Assembly (NCBI GenBank): GCA_038025085.1
Contig: CM076141.1
Span: 12,774,001-12,838,000, forward strand
DNA from: Tetragonia tetragonoides
Taxonomy: Eukaryota > Streptophyta > Magnoliopsida > Caryophyllales > Aizoaceae
Length of the DNA: 64,000 nucleotides
Reading direction: 5' to 3'
In this document: in pieces, positions 46,729 to 58,179 of the stretch
How positions within the stretch are numbered: position 1 is the stretch's first letter
Layout: the number at the start of each line of letters is the position of its first letter
Translations under genes and position numbers: made by a program
The notes under the pieces: generated by a model
Seen by the model: only the letters and a program-made list of their open reading frames with translations
Told to the model about the DNA's origin: nothing
The model's database searches: none

Positions 46729-49083
46729 ATTATCGCACTACCTCGCAAGGGAAACCCTTAGGGAACATGGGAGCCACTCGAAACCCGCTAACAGTTCCCT
46801 GATAGGCTTGTAAGGGCCTTTTTACGGAACACCAATGTAAGGGCCCGAATACCGAAAACATGGGTGATACCAAAGTTTAGGGATCCTGATGACCCTCCCG
46901 AGGTAACGAGGGTCCTCTAAGGTCATGATAGACCACCCGGAAAAGTTTGGGAAAAAATGATACTCGAGTCCCGTGAAGCCGAAACGTAGGCTAATCCACA
47001 TTTTCTGGGCTTCCGGGATGCCCCTGAACGAAGAAATATTTTCGTACTACATTGCAAGGGACACCCCTAGGGAACATGAGAGTCCCTCGAGGCTCGTTAA
47101 CAGATCTCTGATAGGCTTGTAAGGCTGTTTTGATAGAACACCAATGTAAGGGGCTCGAATACTGAAAGCATGGGTGATACCGAAGTTTGGGGATCCTGAT
47201 GAACCTCCCGGGACACCAAGGGTCCTCTAAGGTCACGATAGACCCCCTAGAGAAATTTGGGCAAAAATGACACTCGGGCCTCGGTAAGCCAAAAATGTAG
47301 GCTATAATCCACGTTTTTTAGGCTTGCGGGAGGCCTCGGAACGAAGGTTGATATTTTAGCACGACATTGCAATGGACACCCCTAGGGAACATGGGAGGCC
47401 CTACAGCCCGTTAACAGATCCCTAATAGGTGTGTAAGGGCGTTTTTCCGCAACACCAATGTAAGGGCCCGAACACCGAAAGCATGGGCGATAACGAAGTT
47501 CGGGGATATTGATGACCTACCCAGGGCACCAAGGGTCCTCTAAGTTCATGATAGACCCTCGGGAAAAGTTGGGGTAAGAATGACACTCGGGCCCGGGGAA
47601 GCCGAAAACGTAGGCTATAATCCACGTTTTTTTAGCTCGCGGAAGGCCCCGGAACGAAGGTTGATATCTTCATACTACATCGCAAGGGATGCCCCTATGG
47701 AACATGTGAGGCCCTCGTGGTCCGTTATCGGGTCACTAATAGGCTTGTAATGGCCTTTTTACGGAACATGTAAGGGCCTTTTTACGGAACATGTAAGGGC
47801 CCGAACACCGAAATCATGGGTGATACCGAAGTTCGGAGATCCTGATAACTCTCCGGGAGCAACCAGGGTGCTTTAAGGTCATGATAGACCCTCCGTAGAA
47901 GTTTGGGAAAAAATGACACTCGGGCCCCGGGAAGCCGAAAACGTAGGCTATAGTCCATGTTTTTTTTGGCGCACGGAAGGTCCCGGAACGAAGATTGATA
48001 TTTTTGCACCACATCGCAAGGGACACCCCTAGGGAAAATGAGAGCCCCTCGTGGGCCGTTATCAGGTCCCTGATAGGCTTGGATGGACGTTTTTACGGAA
48101 CACCAATGTAAGGGTCCGAACACCGAAAGCATGGGTGATACCGAAGTTCGGGGATTCTGATAACCCTCCTAGGGCACCGAGGGTCCTCCGAGGTCATGAT
48201 AGACCCACCGGAGAAGTTTGGGCAAAAATGGCACTCGAGGCCCTGGAAGCCAAAAACGTAGGCTATAATCCACGGGTTTTGGACTTCCGGGAGGACTCGG
48301 AATAAAGGTGGAAATTTTCTCACCACATCGCAAGGGACACCCCTAGGGAACATGGGAGGTGCTCAAGGCCTGTTAACAGATCCCTGATAGGCTTGTAAGG
48401 GCGTTTTTACGGAACACTAGTGTAAGGGCCCGAACACCGAAAGCATGGGTGATACCGAAGTTCGGGGATTCTAATGACCCTCCCGGGGCACCGAGGATAC
48501 TCTAAGGTCATGATAAGCCCCCCGGGGAAGTTTGGGAAGAAATGATACTCGGGCCCCAGGAAGCCGAAAACGTAGGCTATAATTCACGTTTATTGGGTTT
48601 CGGGAGGCCCCGGAACGAAGGTGGATATTTTCGCACTACATCACAAGGGACACCACTAGGGAATATGGGAGGCTCTCGAGGTCCGTTAACAGATCTCTGA
48701 TAGTCTTGTAAGGGCGTTTTTACGGAACACCAATGTAAAGGCCCGAACACCGAAAGCATGGGTGATACCTAAGTTCGGGGATCCTGATGACCCTCCCGGA
48801 GCACCGAGGGTCTTCCAAGGTCATAATAGACCCCACAGAGAAGTTTGGGCAAAAATGACATTCGGGCCTTGGGAAGCCGAAACGTAGGCATCCACGTTTT
48901 TTCGCTCCCAGAAGGCCCCGGAACAAAGGTTGATATTTTCACACCACATCGCAAGGAACACCCCTAGGGAACATGGGAGGCACTCGTGATCCGTTATCGA
49001 GTCCCTGATAGGCTTGTAAGGGCGTTTGTACTGAACACCGATGTAAGGGCCCGAATACCGAAAGCATGGATTTTTACGGAACA
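46729..49083 (-). repeat. GC-rich tandem array, second part, eight units
   Basis: The GCAAGGGACACCCCTAG landmark occurs at about 46744, 47053, 47368, 47681, 48015, 48329, 48642 and 48950, spacings 309-315 apart from one of 334. The long unit has a local duplication of CCTTTTTACGGAACATGTAA (47753-47800). It continues the array cut at 31075. Short frames in it are not genes. Confidence 0.92.
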
Positions 49084-49147
49084 CCGATATGTTATATTTT
49101 GAAATCAGTTCCAGTGAATTTTGTTCACTATTTTTATAGGTTCGGGT

Positions 49148-49537
49148 TTGAGGGTCTGTTCTACCCAACTTATTTCTGTTTATTTCAATAAACTTTAACA
49201 AACTTAAGCAAACTTCAACAAAATTCAGCAAACTTCAAAAAAAATTCAGTAGAATAAATAAAATTCAAATAAGTTCAACAAAGTTAAACAAAGTTCAACA
49301 AAGATAAACAAACCAATTATAAAAAACACTTGAATCAACAAAATTCAACAAAAATAAACAAAGATCAACAGAATTCAACAAAATTTAGTAGAATAAACAA
49401 AATTCAACAAAGTTCAACAAAATTTAGTAAAATAAACAAAATTCAATAAAGTTTAACAACAATCAACAAACTTCAACTAAAATAAATATTCAACAATAAA
49501 TAAAAACGAAAATAAGTTGAAAAGAACAAACCCTCAA
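49148..49537. mobile_element. MITE-like element filled with TTCAACAAA repeats
   Basis: The left end TTGAGGGTCTGTTCT, then CAACTTATTT, matches the inverted right end TTGAGGGTTTGTTCT, then CAACTTATTT. The body is a degenerate 11-12-bp repeat of the form TTCAACAAAATT. No clear target duplication was found. Confidence 0.55.
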
Positions 49538-49917
49538 TTAGCTCTATTTTGTTTGGTACTTTGGCCATCTGTTTTTTAATCAGTTCAGATCTGATTAGCT
49601 GAATACAATTTTTCGATATGTTTTCCTCACACTTATTACTATTAGGCTAGATTATATCGATCTAGTTCAATTCTGATAAATTCAACACTCCCCAAATAAG
49701 TGTTAGGAATAGTAATAGTCGTTTACCTCGAATGTATTTGCTCATATTCCATTTATTAGTCATCAAAAGAAGTAAAACAGAGTAGGGAACATATAAAATC
49801 AAGTTTCTCAACCAAGCTGATTGTTTGAGCTGTTAGGCCTCAACGATTAGAAAATGAATAATTATTGTGAGCGTCCTACAAATTTGGGAAGGATGGGAAA
49901 GCTAAACGGAGAGACAA

Positions 49918-50100
49918 ACCTCTGAGATATAGCACGGTGGTAAAGGACGAATCTATAAAAGTAATATTGAGAGGCGCTAACAAAAAATTTCAAGTTCAAT
50001 TCTTACCTGCTAAGTCGTACGTTTTGCAACTGACCTCTCTATGAGGACCGAGGGCAAGGTTCATAGTGGCACACAGAGCATAATCGTACGCTCCCTTTTT
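49918..50100 (+). mobile_element. tRNA-like SINE, second family
   Basis: A 183-bp body ends in a T run and is flanked by AAACGGAGAGACAA (49904-49917) and AAACGCAGAGACAA (50101-50114), 13 of 14 identical. It has a box A-like TAGCACGGTGG and a box B-like AAGTTCAATTC. Its sequence is unlike the SINE at 474-634. Confidence 0.6.
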
Positions 50101-50321
50101 AAACGCAGAGACAAGTTCCACCCAAAAAAACAATGTAGAGACAAGTCAACTTGACGAGCTGGCTTTGATATGCCGATCTTATAATATAACTCTGCACCGG
50201 CAAGAGATTTGGCAAATTCTCTAACGTTATAGAAATATTTTTTAGGATACCACGTGATTTGCATAAATCACTTGTATTTTATTAAAACTCTATCTGTCAA
50301 TTTTGTCACTAAACGTACACC

Positions 50322-50326
<5 letters not shown>

Positions 50327-50410
<84 letters not shown>
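50327..50410. repeat. (TA)n microsatellite
   Basis: An uninterrupted AT run of about 84 bases. Confidence 0.97.
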
Positions 50411-50415
<5 letters not shown>

Positions 50416-51682
50416 GGCATTTTCCGGGAGCAATGAGACATGCCACGTAGGTGAGAATTTTAAGAGCGCGTCACTTAATCGAAAATAAAGACAAAAATTA
50501 TCTGGTGTAAAACGTTTAGGACTCTTAGATACCCTACTGTTTAGGATTCTTGAGTTGTGATAAATCTCTAGAGTTTTATAAAAGTTATACTAGAACTCTG
50601 TCAAATATTTAAAATCAAATATAATTTTTTCAACCCATCTCAAAAAATAATAACAAATCTTGATGATCCGAAGAGCCTGAAAATAAAAGAGAGATCGACC
50701 TAAATCACTAAGGATAACATGAAACTAGCATCATTACATAGCATGCATAATTATAATCAATTAGAAATTATTTATGATTTCTTTTTTTAAATAAGCATGT
50801 TGGTGTGCGTATTTCACTAAATAAATATTAATATACAGACATTTCACTCAATCCGTGCAACGAACGGGCTTTAAAACTAGTAAACAATAATAAAGACACA
50901 TTAAAACTAATTCAACCAGCTAGAGATAGGTGGATAAATAACTGTCATTTCAACGTCTATAAACCCATTCCAGAATCAATTAAACCAATTCATACTGGGG
51001 CAAAAAATTTCTACCTTTTTATTTATTTAATTTGATAAAAAGGAAGTGAATTTTTCCAAATGATTATATCTGAAGATTTCAACTAAATTTACTAGTTAAA
51101 TCTCTATAGGTTACCATATACTGTACAAAACTTAGGTCCAAAAAAACTAATTTGCACCACACGTTTCAGAGACAAAGATGTACTCTATAATTATCAAGGA
51201 AATAGTAAACTCTTCTCTTTTTCTTTACTTTTCATTCTTGTCTCTCTGTCTATATTCTTCAATGCAGTGTTAGGTCACTATTTTACATGTCAAAACTGTT
51301 TTGTGGCATCACAAACCCAATGCAATTCTCAAACTGAATATCCATCCACAACACAGCTAGGTGCAACAAGGACGTAGAATACATTTTTCCCTCGAATGGA
51401 AACATTCGTCGTTGTGTAGTATATGATATCTAAATCCGATGATCTTGGGGGTCAGATTGCATTTCACCCTCCTGAGCAAGTGATGCAGTAAGATGGCTGT
51501 GCCCTTTCGCAATAACAGCGACAGAACTGGCGAACTCGGTAGGATGATGGATCTGACTCCAGCTGCTGTCATCAACAGCAAGAAAATTTTCTCATCAAGA
51601 CAGACTCACAGTGCGTTACGCAACCAACTTTCGTGCCTCAGACACAGCTTTAGACAAACTCTGGACCAGACTTGAATCCCTC
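50411..51682. other. Intergenic region and 3' region of the Lys-rich gene
   Basis: AT-rich to about 51300, including CAATCCGTGCAACGAACGGG near 50851, which resembles a repeat terminus. 51340-51682 is the likely 3' UTR of the minus-strand gene. No other gene is supported. Confidence 0.5.
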
Positions 51683-54600
51683 TCAATAAGGAATGACATA
51701 TGGGAGAGCATAAACATCAGCAGGTTCAATGTGAACAGCTTTAGCCCACACCTGTGGTTGCTCTTCGTCTATCAAGGATCGCAGTTTACTCTCCTTTGAA
51801 GGGAAGCTGTTATTGTCAAATAGCCAATCTTGATCGTCGAATTCAGACAACTCATCCGCCTTCGGTATAGAAAGTATCTGACTCAGATACTTGGTATCAG
51901 GATGAGGAGGCGGTGGTTTTGAAGAGGATTTGTCTTTGTGCTTGGATTTTACGGTAGGCTGAGGTTTTGCTGAACTTTGAGGGGGGTCACCTCTCGTCCC
52001 ACTGGCTTTTACTGCAACCAATGTAGATCTTGTTGAACCGTTAGGAGATTCTTGATCAACCATCATCCTATCGGTTTTTGCAGAAGTAACTGAAGGTTTT
52101 GTTGAGCGAAATTGAGCACTTATCGTCCCATTGGCTTTCACTGAAGCCAATGGAGGTTTTGCTGAACCAAGAAAAGGTTCTTGATCAACCATCATCCCAT
52201 TAGCTTTTGCAGCAACACATGGAGCTTTTGCAGTAACACAGGGAGCTTTTGCTGAACCAAGAGAAGGTTCTGGATGAACCATCATCCCATTAGCTTTTGC
52301 AGTAACAAATGAAGCTTTTGATGAATCAAGAGGTGACTCTTGAGCAACCATCAGCCCACTGGCTTGCACAGTAGCAAAGGAAGGTTTTGTCAGACCAATA
52401 GATGACCCTTGAGCACCCAGCATCCCGTTGACCTTGTGTTCCTTCCTATCAAGCTTAAGACTATTGGCTGTACCCTGCTTAGATGTAGTCAGGGTGATAG
52501 TTGTGCTCCGTTGCAATTTTCTCCCATTTTCAGTGGATGGTGGAGGGGAAAGAACGGTTCTCTGCAGCTTATTAGGCCTTACATCATTGTCTGTAAAAAT
52601 ATACAAACATCAACAGCAAGCTTCATCAGTTAATTTAATAGTTTTGTAATATACAATCATGCAAATTGTGTGTGTGTGTGTTGGGGGGGGGGGGGGGGAT
52701 GAGGAGTGTTCTAGTTCTTCCACATTGGTTTTGTGGCATTTTACGGTCACCAGATCTCAAGGATGCTAGAACCACAAAAATCCATGGTGGCACATAAACA
52801 ACTAGATTCATACAAGAGTTCTTGAATGAAGAAAAGAGAGGCCGTCTCAAGGAAAAAAAAGGTAAATCGAGCTATTGACTCACCATGCAAAAGTCCATTT
52901 GTTTCAGGTTCCTTCCTCTTGGTAGTCACTCCCTCCACATTTTTAGTGCTCACTTTTTTATAACTGTCTGTAGAGTCAAAACCACTTTCGCCTAATCTAG
53001 AAAGTTTTATAATATGGCCACCACCTTGCTTCGCCTTCTCCTCCGCTCTTGCTTTATTTCCTCCCTCATCCTTGGCTTTGATATTCTTTTCTTGGTCACC
53101 CATAGAACCAGCTCCACCAAAACCAGTCCCTCCTGTCCCCTCAATTGACCCCTTCTTACCCACATTCGCAGGTCTAACAATCTCGCATCCTCTTTGCTCC
53201 AACCCTTTAAAATTATGAACAATTGCAACTTTGGGACCTCTTGACATGTTCTCTCTCTGTCCATTCTCCATTCTGTTATTGACATTCCCCCCATTCGTGG
53301 CACCCTTAGCATGAAAAGAGTAACTAGCATGGCCACCATTAGCCACTTTTCCAATTGATTCAACTCTTTTCTGACTGGTTGCATTAGCTTTTGCAATGAC
53401 CTGACTTCCAATTGCACCATTTTCCAATGCAGCCTCCTTAGGTGGATCAATTTGCATTCCATGGTATCCAAACTTCTCCATACTCTCTGCTTGTCCTTCA
53501 AACTTTTTCCCATCTTTATCTCCCTTATCACTTCTGTGGCGCTTTTGTTTTTCCTTCCCTTCTGTGGGCTTACCCGTCATTTTTTCCGTAGGTCTAATAG
53601 TTTCAGTTCTTTTTTGCTCCACCCCATTGAGGTTACAGACAATCGCAACTTTAGGAAATCTTGTCTGATTGTTATCTCTTTCTCCATTCGCCTTTTGGCC
53701 AAACCCAATCTTACCGTCAGACCAGCAACCACTATATCCATCAGCCACATTGTCCAGAAGCTCACCTCTTGCCAGATAGATATCATTAATTTTGGCAGCA
53801 TTTTGATTTCCTGTTGCACTTTCAACATCAGCGATTCTAATGCCAAGCTCTTGAACAGATGAACTCCTAGTGAGTTGAATACTCTGAGGACTATTAGAAC
53901 CAACCTTCTCCACATTAAGACTTTGTCTTCCAGATCTCTTCTCATCCCGGCTCCGATTCTTTTCTTTCTTGTTATCTTTGTCCTTGTGTTTATGCTTCTC
54001 TTTTTTCTCTTTATCCTTATCCTGATGTCTTTCCTTGCTCCTTTCTTGGTCCTTTTCTTTGCCCTCTTTCTTCTCTTTATCTTTTTTATGTTTTTTCTCC
54101 TTTTTCTCCTGAAAAACATATTTCTACCAGGTGTCACATTTCTACAATCATAAGAGAAACAGAAAGTCATCAAACAGAATGCTGCATCTGAACATTCATA
54201 AGAAATTTAGAGCAAAGCATGAAAACTGGAAGTGGAGAATTTTGCATCACCAATGCATGCACATGAATAGACTAATAACATTTCCTGGCTATACAACCTG
54301 CAGAAGGAAATTGGATCAGGATAATATGCCAGACAACTGCATGCTCTACAAAATCAACAAAGGTTTAGCACATCATAAAAAGGAAAAGAAGTGGAGTAGA
54401 ACATCATACATCAAAAAAGACCCACTTGTGTTTAATGGCATATCAAGAGGCCTAGATAGCAGAACATATCCACGAGAAACACACTAACTAAATTTTATAT
54501 CGGGGTATAGTTTACAAGAGAGCAGAAGGCGGGAGCCTTGTGAGAGGCATTAGGGTGACAAGTATGGAAGATAATGATGAGTATAGAATATATAAGGCAA

Positions 54601-56453
54601 GTAATATGGTCCAATCCAGGAAGTATCTGATGGCAGGGATTAAGTTAAGTCAAAATTAATATCAACATCACTGTAGTGCCTCCAAAGAGGTTCTCACTAA
54701 GGCGGGGCAGGGGGGCTCCTTTGTATGCAGCTGTACTCAAGGAAACAGAGGGGTTGTTCCATTTGACCCTTGATGCAATGTGCGACGAGCATCTGATACT
54801 TCATGAAAAAATTAGTAGTATCACAATAAATAAGACGTTCAGACTATTTCATAAGCCATTTTGACTTAGCGCAATATGTACCAAAGTCAAACAGTAATGA
54901 ATCTTTTTGGCTCTATTGGTGGTGGACTGATAAAAGTCAAACAAGGCAAACAAATTATAAGCTCCACACTTACTGATTATCAAGGTTTTTGACTACAAAA
55001 GCCAGCATACATATTAACCTACCCTAGACCTCTGAGATGTACTCTAGAGATCCCCAGTTCGAGTCCTGTTAGGGCAACAGAAGGTTTTCTTGGCCCTTAA
55101 CTTAAGAGCCCATGAAATTAGTTGGGTAAACCCCACATGCCTATGTTATCTAAGAAAAACATAAAACCTTCCCTCCCCCACCATATATCACACAGTTGTA
55201 GCCTATTTCTCAAGGGTGATCTTGATTCTCATCTACTTCTGGCAGTCGCAATAGCAGCAACATCCTTTCCAGTTCTCCAGGTTTGCAAATGTATCGACAT
55301 GTTAGGAGAGAACACAAGCAGTAAGTGATGCTACCTGTTCATCCAACAACGAGGAAGGAGTTTTGACCATTCATGGAAATTATCTGAAAAGTTATCCTCT
55401 TTTATTTTTTTAGTTGTGACGGGGGGGGGGGATGCAGAGGGTTTAAGGTGACAAATACAACTTCAACCCTCGGAATTTCTTTTTTCCATCTCTACAATTT
55501 CCTTTTTCATTTATGAAAAGATTCGAGCCATGACAAGCTTGCAATTTAGATGTAGAATAGGTAGTTAAATCCATCTAATACTTATCCTCCAATCCCACAC
55601 CCTAGAACCAAGCAATTTCTACTAGGCATAGCAGTGGACTTTATAGTCTACTGCAAACATCATTTTGTATACTAGAAGCATATCCTTTTTTAAGTAAAAG
55701 TTCCTGAATCTCCTGCCCCAAATACTAATATTTACTAAATCACCACTGTGATTCTGGTTCTGTATCAGTCAGCCAGCAGTCGCAGGACTCATAAGAATGG
55801 ATGTCTGCATGGTTTAGTAACAATGCATGGTTTTGAGGGGGCATGTGCTCTGTCATTGGAGCAAGCACTAGAAACAAGTGATCCGATAGGAGGAAGAGCA
55901 ACTAATAGCAACAGGAATCAGCTCTTCAAATACATGACAACAGTGCAGTTCCATTTCCTCTCCCTCTCCCTCTCCCTCCCACCAAATATCACATGAGATT
56001 TAAATGAAATTACAGGAGAAACAGAAAGAGGTGAAGTTCATAATAAAGCATGCAGATGCAATCTGGTACAATGACTTTGTTACCAGTATAATGTTGTGGC
56101 CCTTTATTGATGCATCTAGAGGATACTAATCATTACCTTATTTGTAATTTCCCAAAATTCCTAACAATGAACCAAGTCAAACATACAATACTCTTCAAAT
56201 GTGTCACTTACACATAACATGGACATAAGGAGATCATGGCACAGCATGTAATGTTAGCATCAACATTCACAGAGATGACACAAGAGTGTGAATGCTCTCA
56301 GTAACAAGGGACCAAGCAACAGATAAATATCGACACGTGCAAATGGCAATGGTTAACATAGGATCAGATATCAACCTTAGCTAGTAAGTCACCATTGTCA
56401 ACTATGAGCTTCCTTTCATATCCAGGAGGTGGAAACGGAAAGCAGCGAGACAT
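51683..56453 (-). CDS. Lys-rich repeat protein beginning MSRCFPFPPPGYE
   Basis: Three exons, 56453-56376, 54108-52884 and 52590-51683, join in frame with GT-AG introns into 736 residues (2,211 nt). Exon 1 encodes MSRCFPFPPPGYERKLIVDN, a start I recognise from a family of plant nuclear-type proteins often labelled 'myb-like protein X' or 'DNA ligase 1-like' only because of composition. Exon 2 begins with about 60 residues dominated by Lys, Glu, Asp and Arg (EKKEKKHKKDKEKKEGKEKD), a likely nuclear localisation region. It also holds two copies of a PKVAIV(C/H)N(L/F)(N/K)G segment. Exon 3 holds imperfect repeats of about 24 residues. The C-terminus, SEFDDQDWLFDNN and VWAKAVHIEPADVYALPYVI, is the conserved end of the family. 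Molecular function is unknown to me. Confidence 0.85.
51980..52410 (-). repeat. About six imperfect 24-residue coding repeats
   Basis: The repeat in the Lys-rich protein has the form KA(N/S)GMMVxxEPxLGSAKxPxVTA. At DNA level CCATTAGCTTTTGCAG and GGTTCTTGATCAACCATCAT recur at roughly 70-bp spacing. Confidence 0.8.
54109..56375 (-). other. First coding intron of the Lys-rich gene
   Basis: 2,267 bases. It contains the truncated SINE (55025-55157), a poly-G run near 55421 and a (CTCCCT)n stretch near 55958. No other gene is seen. Confidence 0.7.
55025..55157 (+). mobile_element. 5'-truncated SINE related to the copy at 474-634
   Basis: It shares with that copy ACCTCTGAGA, TCTAGAG, the B box GTTCGAGTCC, AGGTTTTC, TTAACTT and ATGTTATCTAAG, in the same order and spacing. 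It lacks the A-box half. No clear target duplication. Confidence 0.75.
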
Positions 56454-58179
56454 TGAACAGCAAACTAGGATCAGGATCCGGCCAAAATGACAGCTTTCTT
56501 TAGTTCCAAGTACTGGTGTTCCGATACCGGAACATACAGCAGAAAATACAACTCTTCATGCACCATGTCCCCACTCTCATATCCAGCTTGAAGGCCACAT
56601 CAACTCACCTCTTAGCAAAGTCCTGAACAGAAATCATAGACCCAATAACCAAACTTTCTCCTGACTAACAATCTCAAGTGCAGAAATGGGAATGCCACAA
56701 AGTTCCAAAACATCAAAACAATCATATTCATCTATATTAATACTAATCATCCAAACTCTGACCAGAAATAAGTTGTCCTCCAATCCAATACAAGTCCAAA
56801 ATTGGTATGTCGACAATTTGCAACTCAACAGCAATGTAATTCTTTGTAATCTTTACTTGTACAACCACAGATGAAGACCTTCCCATTGTCAAAAACCTAA
56901 GTCAGCTGAATTTCTCTTAAATTTACAGCATTCAATAGCTCATTTTTCAGCAAAAGGCAACAAACAACATGAACTTGTAAAAGGACTCTCTCAATAGAAC
57001 AATTACTCAGCTTCTACAAACTATGGAACCCATCATCTCCAATACCCAAAACACAATTTTCTCATCAACCCTCATCAGTGTCACAGTCTAAGTCCCAATC
57101 CTCAAAATCACAAAAGAACCCACAATGTCTACTTTACCTCCCACAAAAGCAATAAATTTTGATGTACATAAGTTCACTTATCCAAGAACCAAAACATCCA
57201 GCAACCCTACCTAAAATTCAATTTCCTTTTTAAAAAAAATTGGAAAATCCAACAAAATCAAAAGGGTCCTCAAAAAAATGTGCTTTTTCAAGTAAAATTT
57301 AATGATGGGTTAGAAAAACCTTAAGGAATCAGAACCCAATAGGGAACAGGCAAGACAATGCAGGGAGGGGGAGAAAGGAAAACAATCAAAGAGAAAGAAA
57401 GGGAAGAGAAAAAACATAGAAGTTTTCCCAAAAAGAAATTTCCAGAAAAAAACAGTTTTTTGTTTCTCTTTCCTATCAATCTCTATTTCCTTTCTCTCTC
57501 CCTATACCTCTGTCAAATGTGTCTATTGGTAAATTCCCAGATCTTCAATCAATCTCAAGTCTTGATATATGGGGGTGGTGGCTTTGGTTCTTCTTTCTCT
57601 TTCTCTCTCTGCTCTTTCTCTTGTGTGTATTTTGATCCTCAAAAGACCCTAAAAAGGGTAGAGAAGTTCTCAGCGGTCAGGGGCAAAGCCTATATATAAT
57701 GAGAGAAAGAGTAAAGAGAGAAGAATCCAGACAAGAGAAGAAAAAGGGAAGTGGTGAAACAGCAAGGATTGCAAAGAGGATTTTGGTGTTAAACCTAAGG
57801 CTTGTGTTCTGGCCTTGTGGGAAACGTGGTGAGTACATGGCTAGACCTAGCAAACGGGTCGGTGAGGTTGGTTATTTCGGGTTTGCGTTTGCAAGTCGGG
57901 TTATTTCGGGTTTATATTAACGAGTCGGTTATCAGGTTTAACAGATTTTGTCACACAATTTTTGGGTTCAGATTAACACCAGGTCGGGTCATTAATATGT
58001 AGAGTCTTTTTAGATCGAGTTCAATTGGATCTTTTGCAAGTTGGGTTCGCATCGGTCATCGACTTAGATCAATTTTTGCCAACCTCTATATAACTACATG
58101 ATTACTTGAGGGCTTTAGAAAATTACTTCTCTTTTGGAACAATTGGACCTAAATATTGGAGACAATAAGTCTCTTGTAA
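56454..58179. other. Upstream region of the Lys-rich gene with a CGGGT-type repeat
   Basis: Probable 5' leader and promoter. 57358-57700 is AG- then CT-rich. 57842-58090 is dense in GGGTCGGGTTATTTCGGG-like text. Its ends, TAGACCTAGCAAACGGG and, inverted, TAGAGGTTGGCAAAAA, suggest an old hAT-like element, but no 8-bp duplication was found. Confidence 0.45.

Noticed and set aside
50254..50488. Frames with (YI)n peptides
   Set aside because: Products of the (TA)n run.
57842..58090. A firmly bounded hAT element
   Set aside because: Ends look hAT-like, but no 8-bp duplication could be found, so it is described only as a repeat-rich stretch.
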